Source of the DNA: Polytrichum commune
Taxonomy: Eukaryota; Streptophyta; Polytrichopsida; Polytrichales; Polytrichaceae
DNA: 64,000 nt
Direction of reading: 5' to 3'
NCBI GenBank assembly: GCA_950295325.1
Contig: OX485805.1
Location: 30,987,501 to 31,051,500, forward strand
Position 1 is the first letter of the stretch. Every line of letters begins with the position of its first letter. Positions 48,524 through 59,800 of the stretch are shown here, piece by piece. The notes below the pieces were generated by a model. It made no database searches and had not been told where the DNA came from. It saw nothing but the letters and a program-made list of their open reading frames with translations. The translations under genes were made by a program, and so were the position numbers.

Positions 48524-48720
48524 GATTGGACCGAGGATCGCAACCTGCGGATGTAACCCATCAAGCCAGCGGATTGGGAGGGTCGATATTGAATATTGTG
48601 CACTAAACCCTGAACCCTATTACAGTCTCCGATATAACACCTGGCGGGTCTTCGGAATTTTGTATAATCACATGCTGCAACTTGCTTGGGAGATGAAACC
48701 ACAAAAGATCGGGCCAGTGC
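48524..48720 (+). pseudogene. Degenerate tandem copy of GT92 3' coding end (copy 2)
   Basis: GATTGGACCGAGGATCGCAACC, CCATCAAGCCAGCGGATTGGG, TACAGTCTCCGATATAACACC and CTGCAACTTGCTTGGGAGATG repeat the exon 3 sequence of 48270-48455, about 254 bp downstream of the original. It lacks about 25 nt after CGCAACC and has an ATGTAACCC stop. It lies past the real stop codon, so it is 3'UTR or spacer. Confidence 0.85.
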
Positions 48721-48771
48721 AGGTATGGGTCACAATTTTGATCACTTTTCTTGGATCTGAGATGCATGCCG

Positions 48772-48940
48772 ATTGGACTGAGGATCGCAACCTGGGATGA
48801 AACCCATCAAGCCAGCGGATTCAGAGGGTCGATGTTGTGAAGTGCACGATTATGGTCCCCGAGATTACACCCGGCGGGTCTTCGGAGCCCTGCACAATCA
48901 CACCCTTGCTTGGGAAGGATATGAACCACAGTTTAGGTCA
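48772..48940 (+). pseudogene. Degenerate tandem copy of GT92 3' coding end (copy 3)
   Basis: GATTGGACTGAGGATCGCAACC, ATGAAACCCATCAAGCC, GTGAAGTGCACGATTATGG, CGAGATTACACCCGGCGGGT and CACAATCACACC again follow exon 3. It shares the 25-nt loss with copy 2, so both derive from one shortened ancestor, but elsewhere it is closer to the original than copy 2 is. Confidence 0.85.
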
Positions 48941-49363
48941 GTATAGATGGGTTACAATTTTTGTGTATACTTGTATGAATGTCTTTGTAGATGAGAATTG
49001 AATTGCAAGCAGGTGAGCAGCCCTCGCCGAGTGTACACGCCAGCATAGTTTGTACACGAGTTCAAATGATTTGGATTTTTGCAACGCTTCCCACATTGGG
49101 ATTTGCGTTATAATTAAGCGCTCCTACACCAATTAAGTACTTGGTCCAGAGAGTCATTAATTCTTTTTTTCTTTCTCAATTTTGGGATCTATAAACATTG
49201 GGCAGATTGAAAGCTCATTGAGAGTTTGCAAACCTGATTTGTTGTGAATGGAATTCTGTGTACTCATATTAGTCAATCAGTTCTGCTTCCAAAATCCAAC
49301 ATGTAGCAGTGCAAATTTAGAGAGATTGATCCAGACTACACTCTCTTTCTCTCCATCAATATC
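48941..49363. other. Spacer between GT92 and MDR genes
   Basis: Low-complexity spacer with no recognised feature. Confidence 0.4.
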
Positions 49364-49535
49364 GCAAGCACAACCAATCACTGTTCACAGCCAAACTTCA
49401 CAGATCCCAAGTGCACATATAATAAAAGACTTGATAAATACATGTGTTTTGTGGTATTCTACTACAGTATCGCAAGCCCAACCAATTTCAGTTCACAGCC
49501 AAACTGCAGAGAACCAGGTGCACATTAAATAAAAT
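49364..49535 (+). repeat. Two tandem units of about 100 bp
   Basis: TATCGCAAGC(A/C)CAACCAATC, then A(C/G)TGTTCACAGCCAAACT, then GTGCACAT occurs at about 49367 and 49470. Confidence 0.8.
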
Positions 49536-49714
49536 AAAAAATAATATTTACATCATGGTTTAGATGAACTGACGATCAATAAGTATGAGATGGTTTTTCC
49601 ATCCTCTTCTAGCACTCCCATTTTTTGAGGGGAAAAAAAACCATCTCACATTGGGATCACCCAACCAACTATGGATTCTAATGGCCATCGACGTTTTCGA
49701 AGATTCACCCTCCC

Positions 49715-50857
49715 TCACGGCGCAATCAAAGTTGACAAGCCCGGCCCAGCCTGATCAGCTGCCACGGTGAAAGCCTCATCCCAGTCCTCGAGTGCAAACT
49801 TGTCAACGACTCTCGCTCCCGCACTCTCCCCAAGCTTCAGCACACCTGTTTCGACCATCTTGATCAACTCCTTAACATCGTCGCGAGTGTACATCCATCT
49901 GCCCTTCAGTTGCAAGTTCTTGATCTTGATCACGGACAGGGGAAGGGGGACATCCTCACAGATGCCCCCCATGAGGCTCACACGCCCTCCATGCCGCAGC
50001 GCCAATATGTTGCTCTTGAGATGCGTCGACTTGGCCGCCGCGGCCGGCGAAATCTCGAAACATGCGTCGATAGGGCCGCACCGTCGCAACGCGTCCGCAT
50101 CGGCCTGCACGTCGCCTGTGACCTGCACGACCTCGATCCGCCGCTCGTGACTCCTTGCTGCGATCCTGTTCAACGCATCCAGGTTTCGGCCCATGACAAT
50201 AACTCTGGCTCCCATGGCGAGCGCGACCAGCACCGCGGCGCCACCGTACGTCCCCGTCGCCGGGGCGACGACGACAGTTTCGCCGGCCGCCAGGTTGATG
50301 TCCCTCAACCCGCTGTAGGGCACCAGCAACGTAAAGATGTACGCCAAGCTCCCGATGTCGTACCCCAACCCATTGTCGACCCCCCGCGGCCCAAGTAACC
50401 GGGCCTCATTCAGCACGAAGCAGTTCTCCAGCGGTACTTTGGCGTACTCGGCGTATGTCGAGTCGCGCCACTCGCCGTGCATGAGCTTCCGGCCGCCGTC
50501 GTTAAAACCTTGGTAGAACCCGCTCACACACACGGCCGTCGAGTCGTCTCGGCCCCGGATGACCCAGTCGACCAGCACGAGTTGGCCGGGTGTCAAGTGC
50601 GTGGCGTCCGGTCCAACGGCGGCCACTCGTCCGATGGCGCTACTTCCCGTCACGAGAGGCGTGGGGTAAACTTTTGGACTGGTGCCGTTGTAGACATCAC
50701 GTGTGATAGGTGCCACATTCGCAACAAGGATGCGAACCACGGCGCTCCCGGGAGTCGGTTGCGGAGTGGGAATTGTCTTGACTTCCGGAGGCACACCGGG
50801 TGAGGACAAAACAAGGGCGCGGTGTGTTTTCGGCATTTCACTGTGCGGAGAAACCAT
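49715..50857 (-). CDS. Zinc-independent MDR oxidoreductase, fungal-like
   Basis: Intronless frame of 373-380 residues, starting at MPKTHRALVLSS (50836) or MVSPHSE (50857); the frame continues upstream to 50914, but that extension does not look like the family. GroES-like fold first (PTPQPTPGSAVVRILVANVAP, VTGSSAIGRVAAVGPDA), then a Rossmann segment (ETVVVAPATGTYGGAA, ALAMGARVIVMGR), then HGGRVSLMGG and LKGRWMYTRDDV. The four-cysteine structural-zinc lobe of classical plant ADHs is absent. From memory the phrases GEWRDSTYAEYAKVPLENC, SPAAAAKSTHLKS and LEDWDEAFTVAA are characteristic of a filamentous-fungal (Ascomycota) NAD(P)-dependent family; the substrate is unknown. The gene is clearly GC-richer than its AT-rich surroundings. 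Acquisition from a fungus is my inference. Confidence 0.85.
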   Translation of the reverse strand: MVSPHSEMPKTHRALVLSSPGVPPEVKTIPTPQPTPGSAVVRILVANVAPITRDVYNGTSPKVYPTPLVTGSSAIGRVAAVGPDATHLTPGQLVLVDWVIRGRDDSTAVCVSGFYQGFNDGGRKLMHGEWRDSTYAEYAKVPLENCFVLNEARLLGPRGVDNGLGYDIGSLAYIFTLLVPYSGLRDINLAAGETVVVAPATGTYGGAAVLVALAMGARVIVMGRNLDALNRIAARSHERRIEVVQVTGDVQADADALRRCGPIDACFEISPAAAAKSTHLKSNILALRHGGRVSLMGGICEDVPLPLSVIKIKNLQLKGRWMYTRDDVKELIKMVETGVLKLGESAGARVVDKFALEDWDEAFTVAADQAGPGLSTLIAP

Positions 50858-50914
50858 GTAGATTACTTCCAGGTGCGCTGCTACAAATTCATCAAAACGC
50901 CAGTACATCAACAA

Positions 50915-51486
50915 ACCAGTTTAAATTCAAGACATATCAACATTCATCTCACATTGGTTCATGCACATCAAACGACAACATGGAATCAATGCCTACCAAA
51001 ACACAGGGTTGCAATTTTAATCTTTTGTTTCCCTACTCTGAAGTTGCAAGATCCAAAAGGTTGAATTTACGAGTTGATTCGATGTCAAATGAATCAGTAG
51101 CTGATTGGTGAGTTACTGCAAAGATCATAAACCCTGAAAGATGTGAATTAACACTGACTCGACATTACACGTTGGTCACTTGCAGTTTGAGATGTAGTCG
51201 AAAACATCACACAGTAATTACCATAGTTACCTGCCATCAATCGACAATTTACCTGTTTGTGCAATTAGGAACAAACTGCTAAATCCGCAACCAACTAGTT
51301 TGAATACTGCGACAAGAAACTCTAAGAAGCCATTTGGTATTTTAAATCAAGTTTTAAAACATGTACAAATTCAAAAACACCCCATCAATTCTTCCGTCAA
51401 TCCCAACATCAAATATTGAGCATGTAGTTTGCTGGTTTGGCATTCGCCCGCTCGCCCAGTCAGCGCGCACACACACACACACACAA
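50915..51486. other. MDR upstream region
   Basis: Presumed promoter side of the minus-strand MDR gene. No clear TATA identified. Ends in an AC microsatellite (51469-51484). Confidence 0.4.
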
Positions 51487-51712
51487 GAAACGACAGCTAG
51501 TTACAGATGAGCCGGTTGAGTTTGAGAAATCACCGGTTCAAATTCAAGACTTCAGGAAAATTACCGACCGATTTAGATGAATTTTTAGAATACTCCTCAA
51601 TTTGATAACGAAACACCGAAAGATGTCAACATGTAACCGATTTATATTGGAAACGATTAAATCTTGACTATTTATGCCCAAAAAACCTCCCCGGACATTG
51701 GTCCACAGCAAT
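51487..51712 (+). repeat. Dispersed repeat R1, near-complete copy
   Basis: GTTACAGATGAGCCGGTTGA, GAGAAATCACCGGTTCAAATTCAAGACTTCAGGAAAATT, ACCGAAAGATGTCAACATGT and GCCCAAAAAACCTCCCCGGACAT follow the consensus from end to end. Confidence 0.75.
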
Positions 51713-52112
51713 GGAATTCTTTAACAGTTTGTTAACAATCATGTTTGGACATCGCAAGGTGAGATCCACTGCACTCGAAGTTTCCTCAGAAACTCCATCT
51801 TCAAGGAAGACTCACCGGAAACTCCATCTTCAAGGAAAGATCAGCTGAGGTGGGTTTTCCCCGTGGTGCACACCCTAAGGGCCACTTTACACCTAGAGGC
51901 CGGGCCAATTTCCCTTAAGGCCGATTGCACAAAATTTCAGCCTTTTTTGGGTTGGAGGCCGGCCTCTACTACACATTATAATAAGATTAAGATTATAACG
52001 GGGGCCAATTTTCCCATATGTAAAGGCCCTCGGGCCAAGAAGTCAAGCCAATTCAATAAATTTAACAAAATTTTAGCCCCTCTTTCTTTCTTTTCATTGT
52101 CATTTGTACAAG

Positions 52113-53449
52113 ATGGATGAACGTAGACGGAAGATTTTAGTTGCTCTTGTGTTCTTCATGGCCGTGTGACATGTTATGGCGGTTGTTGCAATTTTACAAA
52201 AAATTGCTTTGCATGAACATTATGCTGCCATGACAATGGTTTTTTGCTACGATGGTTGTGGAGAGTAGTACGTCCAGGAGGACAGGGAGTATTTGGATGT
52301 ATGACCGGAGTAATATTTTTGCGGACAGATTGTTATTTGGATGTTATTTAGTTAAGTTATTCAAACAACATACAAGGTTACTTCCCGAAACTTTTGATTA
52401 TTTGTGATCTATCATTGTAAGGGAGTTTTGTGCAGCAATTGAGAAACATTTAAAACCAGTAGTAGTTGAGAAACAGTCTAAAGCTACATTGAGTAGAATT
52501 GCAGCCGAGTTTGAGGAGCTTAGGGAATTATCTTATGTAATTGGAGCAATTGATGATAATCATATACCTATCATTGCTCCTCCTATAGATCCTACTTCAT
52601 ATTATCGTAGAAAATATTTTTATTCAATTCTACTTCAAAGTGTAGTGAATAGCAAATGTAGATTTTGGAATTATGATTTTAGAATTATGATTTTGGATGG
52701 ACTAGGCGTTGTCATGATTGGACTTTGTTCTAAAATTCTGATATTGAGAAAAAGTGATGAAATGTAAGCTATTGCCTTACAAATTTATGGACGATGTTGC
52801 TTATCCAATGAGACCATGGTTCTACTCTCCTTTCAAAGGTAAAAAAGATGGATTACCTAGAGCAAAGGCGTATTGGAATTTTATCCAATCATCAACAAGA
52901 ATGGCGATAGAAAAAACTTTTGGTATATTAAAAAGGAGGTGAAGGATACTATTGAAAAGAATTGACATGCCTCTTCGACATATACCTAATTTGGTTACTA
53001 CTTGCATTTGTTTTTACAACTTGTGCATAATATACCGAAATAAATTTGATGATGAATGGGCAAAAGAATGAGAAATAATCATGTATAGGGAGAATACAAA
53101 TCAACTTAGACAGCTAGAAAATGTAAATATATTTATGGCGGCTATACAAGCTGCAAAAGAAATGAGAAGATACTTGAAAATGGACGAAGTTGAAGCATGA
53201 ACTATGCAAATTAAACACCTTGAAGAAACTGTTGTAAATGTATTTGAAGATATTGGAGAAGATAAAGATGAGAGTGTGGAGGTTATAGAAACAAAAAAAG
53301 ACAAAGAAACTAGGATAAAAAATTTGTTGGTGCAAGCAACACAAACACATGAATTACTAGCTTAATTTTTTTGGGAAGCGCATTTGAGGATGGAAGGGAA
53401 AATTCTCTTTCCTCGTGACCATGATGCATCTAATTCGGAAGATGATTAA
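52113..53449 (+). pseudogene. Harbinger DDE nuclease relic
   Basis: Starts MDERRRKILVALVFFMAV and soon meets a stop (about 52167). Later pieces are in shifted frames: IGAIDDNHIPIIAPP holds the first catalytic Asp motif (family GAIDGTHI), DDVAYPMRPWFYSPF corresponds to the GDSAYPLRPWL motif, and WNFIQSSTRMAIEKTFGILKRR holds the catalytic Glu region. The central PGSVHDSRV-like Asp motif is damaged (GWTRRCHDWTLF-like in one frame). Several stops and at least two frameshifts mean no intact enzyme. The C-terminal piece is Glu/Lys-rich and ends near DASNSEDD. Confidence 0.85.
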
Positions 53450-53580
53450 TTCTAAAGTTTGTCTATAAGCCTATCCATCTATCGGTCTACCCTTTCTAAT
53501 AAAGCATTGGTTTTTTCAAAAAAATTTACCATGACTGAACTGTTTTCGGTCATTTGTGCGAAAACTCTATAGCATCGCTC

Positions 53581-54740
53581 TTAAAAATTCCTCTTGTCCA
53601 CCTTGATTGTTGAATTTAAAGTCGTTGTCAAAGCTGGGTTTGAAGTGTCTTTTGAATGCAAATCATTCTCATTTTCTGTGGTGTTGTCTTCGACACTAAC
53701 AGAATCACTAGCGGATGTTGTCACTTGCTTCATTACGATTTCAGTTTGATGTAACCATTGATCAAAAGAATCATAAAGCTTACAAGCGTAACGATCTGAT
53801 CCTGAAATTTCATTTGTCAGCTTGTCTTCTTTGTTCAAGATATTGAATTTTTTTTGCAACCCTCAGAAATTTTGTTCAGTCCAATAATTACCGCAATCAA
53901 ACGAACATGCAATTTCAACCATGTATCCACCCCTGCACATAACATAGGAGCGTCATAAAGACGATAAATTACAGAAATGATTCTAATTTAATTACTACAT
54001 ATGGGATGAAGTGGACATGGTAAAAAAGAATGTAGAGTTGGTACTACGTGGAATACCTCTCCTCATGCGCGCAAGGTGGAGGGTTCAAACCTTAGCACCC
54101 ACAACTCGCTCTCCTAAGGCTTACCACAAGCATTGGGAATGAGGGGGGTGAGGGGGGGTGAGGGGGGCGAGAGGTGAAGGCCAGGGCCTTTAAAAAGGCC
54201 AAATCTGAAATCAGAACTTTTTTTTTCAAAAAATTTAGATTTGCAAAAATCTTACCTTGTTTCATTGCGTTCGTAAAAAATAAAGGTTCCGTCTCACCGC
54301 GCATTGCAATCATTGTCTCCACATCACGATCCCTCCAATTCTTTGAGCTGAATTCTTCATCTTTTTCCACCTCCTTCACGTTTTTTTTTCGAGGTTTTTT
54401 TTAAGTTGTGACTATTTTTTTCTTCGGTGCTAATGGAACTATAATCTGTACATCTTCATCCCCAATCTCTTCCGTAGCCTTTCTCTTCAAATTACTTGCA
54501 CACATGTCCATAATCAATGTAGGCGGATGAGCCATATGATTTCCACAAGATGGTTGAAAAAATTCGAGAATCTCTACACTACCTCCATGTTCTTGTAAAG
54601 GAGCTTGATAGGGTTGGAAAGCATGAGCTTGAGCACTTTGATACCTTTGCATAGCCTCATACACTTCACTAGAATTTCATCCACTCTTTTCTAAAGACCC
54701 CTCTATGCTAGCCCTAGAAACAGTAGCAACAATCTTGCAA
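53581..54740 (-). pseudogene. Harbinger Myb/trihelix-like DNA-binding protein relic
   Basis: Read on the minus strand: a Gln/Pro-rich N-part (EAMQRYQSAQAHAFQPYQ), a basic linker (LKRKATEEIGDEDVQIIV..PKKKIV), a trihelix-like part (NWRDRDVETMIAMRGE), a likely intron starting at AAACAAG|GTAAGA (about 54265) and ending near CAG|GGGTGGATAC (about 53935), then FNILNKEDKLTNEISGSDRYACKLYDSFDQWLH and an acidic tail. There are stops in the upstream part and after the inferred acceptor. In this superfamily the protein recruits the nuclease to the element ends. Confidence 0.75.
54132..54175 (+). repeat. G-run tract with quadruplex potential
   Basis: Four G-runs of six to seven bases separated by T/A/C-poor spacers (GGGGGG TGA GGGGGGG TGA GGGGGG), inside the inferred intron of the Myb-like relic. 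Confidence 0.7.
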
Positions 54741-55169
54741 GCACAAAAAAATTCAGCAAGAAAAACTCTAAGGGGAAAAAAGAAAAAAGAAAAATTATTA
54801 TTATAAATTTAAAAATCACGATGAGCCATAAGAGTTGTTCTGATTTCCACATAATCCAATGGAGCTGCTTTGCTGAAGAAAAAAAATTTATTGGAAAATT
54901 TATTTTTTATTGAAATATGACATTGGCCCCTAGGCCATGAATTGGGCTTCCATTTTTGGTGCACCCATTTGAGTGAGCTTGGGCCGTGTTAGACCATCCG
55001 TTTTTTGATTAAAAAATTCATACCACCAAATCGGCCCGGCCTCTGGGTGTAAAGGGGTTGGGGCTGATTTCAACCTTTCGACCAATCACAAGTGAGGATT
55101 TCAAGCCTCTTACATAACAAATTGGCCCAGCCTCTAGGTGTAAAGCAGCCCTAAGATTGCACAGATTGA

Positions 55170-55250
55170 CCTCAAGTGACTTGGAACTTAGGACTTGGGA
55201 ACCCGTGTCAACTTGGGACTTAGGACTTGGGAACCAGTGTCAACCGGCCC
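55170..55250 (+). repeat. Small tandem duplication beside the Harbinger element
   Basis: ACTTAGGACTTGGGAACC..TGTCAAC occurs twice in succession with a period of about 32 bp, just outside the element's right end. Confidence 0.8.
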
Positions 55251-55689
55251 TGAGATACAAAAGTCATGAGAGGACAGGGTGAAGATTCTCTCAATCTTTG
55301 AAGCATCACATAGGTTGTGTTCACAATTGCCAGAACCAAGAACGGTCCATGTTTTGTGCACAGTAACACACATCTTTTTGGTGTTTGCTCTTAACTATAA
55401 GCCTTGCCATATACCACTCAAGTACAGGTGCCCAATTAAGAAGATTGACCACATAAGAGCCACATACCTTAATGACAGTTCTATTTCAACTGTTGACTTG
55501 CTATTTGATAAGCCATAATGAAGGTAGAGGAAAAGAAATCTCTGGTTTCATCAAAATTTGAGATCCATGCTGCATAGTTCAATTTCTAAACTTGGGGTAC
55601 TATGTAGTGAGCTTGCAACAAATAACAGGGTAGGAGTGAGAGAAGGGGTCTACATTCAACCAGGAGAGCAGCTCGGACTAATCCATATT

Positions 55690-56120
55690 TGATCTAGCAC
55701 AAAATTTTGTTAAATTTGTGCTCAATTATAAACCAAGTAAATTATGTGGCATCTCAGAGTGGATAGCTGTTGCCAAAACTACACCAATACCCAGTAATGC
55801 CGTGGTTCACATCCTTGTTGCCAATGTGATACCTGCATATATGGATGATATCTACACCCCTAACCCCCCTCCTCGTGTAATAGTATTCTGCAAGCTTACA
55901 AATCTAGGAATAGGTCTTATACATAGGACTAAAATTTTATAGGTTTTAAGCAGAGTTGACAGAACAATTAAATCACTAATGCTTCAAAAAGAAATAAGGA
56001 GCTATTGGAGAATTCTGTCGTGCTGAATGAGAAGAAGTTGCTGGTTCGGGTCGAGGATGGTGAGCCGGGTTATAACATATACACTTATAAAAACCTGCCA
56101 TACATAAACAGGCTCAGGTA
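55690..56120 (+). pseudogene. Decayed second copy of the fungal-like MDR gene
   Basis: Two separated segments match the intact MDR protein. KTTPIPSNAVVHILVANVIP..DDIY (about 55775-55850) parallels PTPQPTPGSAVVRILVANVAP..RDVY. ELLENSVVLNEKKLL..GYNIYT..LRYLS (about 55993-56130) parallels PLENCFVLNEARLL..GYDIGS..SGLRD. The roughly 95 residues between these segments in the intact gene are mostly missing. The copy lies on the opposite strand to the intact gene, with the Harbinger element between them. Similarity is spread over the protein, so common ancestry is more likely than chance. Confidence 0.7.
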
Positions 56121-56279
56121 CTTGTCCATGTCAATAGCTAAATTGGATGAACAACATTGTACATGTGCAGAAAGATGGGTTTATACTTCTACCAATTGTT
56201 CAATTGCAGTATCCATAAGTTCTTCCATCACTTTAACATCCCTCATCAGAACCATGTGGAATTTCAATTAACCACCAAT

Positions 56280-56879
56280 GCTAGTCCTTAACTGCATTTG
56301 GCTCCCTTTTCAAAACACCTAACCTCAAAGATTCACACTACACCAAACCGGCAGGTTGCCTTTGATCTGGTACCTATATGTCTGCGGTGCAAAACAGATT
56401 AATGCAAGTACATTCAATAGACATAAAACAGCTTAGAATTTTTGTTCACCTTGCAGCATGTTGTTGCTACTCCATGGTGTTGAGAGCTTGCAGAGAATAA
56501 ATTACACAAATCCACCTCCACACATGCCTGCAGAAAGTTGCAAAATAAGCACAGCCAATTTTCACCTCATTACCACAATAACACTATAATTCTTTCCCCA
56601 AGCACTCCCCAACCTACATGCTATCTACAAATTCCATCCCCACTAAATATGTGACAATAAGGCCAAGAGTAATAACCTGAGATTCTGAAAACCTGAGAAC
56701 CTCAGCAGGAATCCTTGAAAGATATCTCAGAAGAGACGCTCCATGCTTGGTGCCTTGTTCCAAAAAACAGCCAACAAAATCATTGTGTGCCTACACTGGG
56801 GTGGACAAAGGGCATGAGAATATTCAGCTTCCCAGGTCTATCAGCCTGAAGATAGTTGGTTCATCAGCAGAAGCGTTGG
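56280..56879. other. Importin-like gene 3' flank
   Basis: Presumed 3'UTR and downstream DNA of the minus-strand importin-like gene. No further feature recognised. Confidence 0.4.
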
Positions 56880-59800
56880 TCATTGATAGAGGTCAAGGAC
56901 ATCAGCAGGCATCTGCCCTTGACACACTCGGGAGAAACTCCCGAGAAGCTCTTGAAATCTCCGTCTAGGATGCACCGGCTGCCGTATAGCTGCAAATATG
57001 AGGCGAGTTTTCACGGACTCGGTAAGGACACCTGGCTTCGTGGGAAAATTGGAGGCATTAAGAGTGGCTATCATGGCTGCCTTGCATGGCTCAGGATGGC
57101 GTAGGCAAAGTCCATAGAATATGTCTGAAACAGCGTCTTGGGACACAGGCACAAGTTGGTTCGCTGCCAAGGCCTTGAGTGCCACATCCACCATACCATG
57201 CAAATGGACGCCGACAACTGTGTCTACATGAGGGACCAGCTCCGATGGGAGGCGCCATGCAATTCTATCAATACCTTCACTGTCAAGGTAACCCAAACCC
57301 ATCACAGACTCCGCCAAAAACTTCACAGCTGACAGTGTGTGACCAACTTCCTTCCTTCGAACACACCCAATGGCACAGTAAACTAGTACTGAAAATGCAG
57401 GTGACAACACCAGGAGGGTGGGTTGGTGCTGCAGAAATGTCTGACCCAGCCGGCAGAGCGCCTGAAGGCCTGTGGCTGCAATTTTTTTTTTCTTCGCAGC
57501 ACGACTGTCCTCGCCGTTTTGCTCTGCAAACGTATGAAGAGCAGTAATTCCTTGCTTATAGCCAAGTAAACTTTCATCAGCAATCTGGGTCAACATGGTG
57601 CCAACCTCAGTCAATTCCAATAAGGATTTACCTAAAATCTCCTGCACTTGTTGGCTACTACTGCATGTGTCCTGGGAAGTCACCTTCAGAATATCAGTGA
57701 TACAATCAACGCACACAGAAGCATGGTGCTGCTTGAACAAAGACGTTGCAAGACTGATCACTTCTGGCAGCACCCCTGTCAAAGCTACCCCAGTTTTCTG
57801 TGTGGTTATAGCCCAAAGCTCACACACAGCAGATGAAACCTCCACATCGTGGGCCCAGTGGTCTGCAATTATCTTCAGAGCAGGCCATACTTCCTGTAAG
57901 ATCACAAGACCCGGATGTGCATATGCATTTTCAGTCTCATTTGTCATCATAACCCCGCCGTCAATGGCAGTTGCGATTACCCTCAGCTCCTCGGCAAGGT
58001 AAGGTCCATAGTCATCCATACCCTCCACTCTTCCTGCAAATCCCTTCACAGTGGCGACAGCGGAGGTTGTCAAGGAGATTAACGTCGACTTCGCCTCTTC
58101 CAAGGAGGGTAATGCAGCCGCCACTTGTGCAAGACCTTTAATGACAGCGAGCAAATCCAATATCCCCAAAACCCTTTGGTAGGTTCTCGGAGGAACGCTG
58201 CTGAGCGCTTCTTCACATGCTGCCATGAGTGTGGGGAGCACTCCAGCCGCGGCTATAGAGGATGCTGCCACTCGACACAGCTCTTTGAAGGCACTGGATG
58301 CAGTGGAAGTTGCGGCCGGGACATACAATGCGCCCACCACGTAACCCAAGCTAATCTCCAGAGTGCTGCGATCCAATGCTGCAATGCAGTCTGCGTAGCT
58401 TTCAATGAGCCTGGACGCCGTTGCGACCAATCTGGGATGTGGCAAAGAGGCTGAGTCACGCTGAATTACAGCCGCACTACCTGGCAACATTGAAATGATG
58501 GCTAGCAGGAAAGATTTTGCTACATCCTCCTCGATCACGACAAGATGACCTCTCTCTGTACCATTTTGTGTATTCCCTGAAACAGTAGCAATGACAACCT
58601 TGCTTATCGAGATCGCCGCGTAAAGACAAACTTCAGCCTCTTGCCAATTGACGGCAGCGCGCAAGCGCTGTACTATATGTGAAAGCAGGTCACTGCCAAG
58701 CTCAATGAAGCAAGCCACTAATGCATCCTTTGCAAAGCCCTCACGAAACCTGTAGAAATCGTCTTCATCTACCTCAGACTGCTGCTGCCAAGTGGTGAAG
58801 TCGCGTGGATACGCAGTCGCTTGTAAAATCGCTTGGGTGCCCGCAGCGCAGAATTGAGCTTGTAGAATTTCACTACGCTTGGATTTTGGCACAGCCAGAA
58901 GGCGCGTCCACGATTCAGCAGCTATGGACGCCCCCTCGAGACCAAGGCTCCCTCCTCCTCCTAAGCCCAGAACCAGCCACTCCAACATCCCTGCCGCATC
59001 CTGCCCTCCTCTCGCAAGCAGGTAAGCCTCCGCGGAACAAACTGCAGCCACGAGCGACAGCAACCCTAACGCGCGTTTCAGCGTTTCGTCTCCGGCCGAC
59101 ATTGCCATTGCAGCCACAAACTGTCCCTTCTGGCTCAAAATTGCCACCACGGTCGCTCGAATTGCGTCTTCCCGGCCAGGTAGAGGGTCCACAGCTGCAA
59201 TCAATTCCAACAAAGTGGCGACCGCTCCTTCGAAGCAAGCCTCGTCCGGGGACCAGAGCGAATCCAGCACTACCTTCAAGAGAGGCGCATTCTCCATATA
59301 AAGCTCAGACAACGTAACTCCCGCGAGCATCCACCGCTCCAAACAGACAAGAACTCTTGCGACAAGAAGCTCTTCTCGTCCACCTCCACCAGGGGGAGAA
59401 GTGACAAGAAATTGCAAGTAGGCAAGGACTTGGGGGCTGCACTCTTGCATGCATACCCCTACTTGCCAGGGAAGAGCCGTGGATCGATGCAGGGTCTCCT
59501 CTGCGAGATTGATGAGGAGCTCAACTGCAAGGAGTGGTCCTTCCTGAATGAACCCCCCGACTATGCTCTCCACCAAATTGTAGCATGTGTCTGCTCCTGC
59601 GAGCGCCGCAGCGCTACTAACCACCAAACATAATCTGGCCCCCACCATTCGATTCTCCAAGTTAAGAGGCAGCTGCCGCATGAGCGCCTCGTAAATCTCT
59701 TGAGCTTCTTCCGCGGGCACTTGAGACGAGTCCCCACGTATCTTGGACAGAAGTAAGTTCAATGCGAAGAAGCGAACCTCTGCTGCTGCCGCCCCCACAC

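Larger units (their letters stand above)
51879..55151 (+). mobile_element. PIF/Harbinger transposon, 3.27 kb, two-gene, inactive
   Basis: Terminal inverted repeats: GGGCCACTTTACACCTAGAG at the left, and at the right, inverted, GGGCTGCTTTACACCTAGAG, extending into GGCC/GGGCCAA. TAA target duplications at 51876-51878 and 55152-55154. It encodes a DDE nuclease relic (plus strand) and a Myb/trihelix-like DNA-binding relic (minus strand), the standard pair for this superfamily. Subterminal GGCC-rich motifs recur inside both ends (about 51945-51970, 55030-55060). The ends resemble those of the MITEs at 3228, 3743 and 38830. Confidence 0.9.

Noticed and set aside
49767-50803. Plus-strand frames up to 162 codons across the MDR gene
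   Set aside because: GC-rich coding DNA gives long antisense frames; the minus-strand product has clear family motifs.
56130-56271. Inverted MDR fragment (reading RDVKVMEELM on the minus strand)
   Set aside because: Match to RDDVKELIKM is too short to separate from chance.
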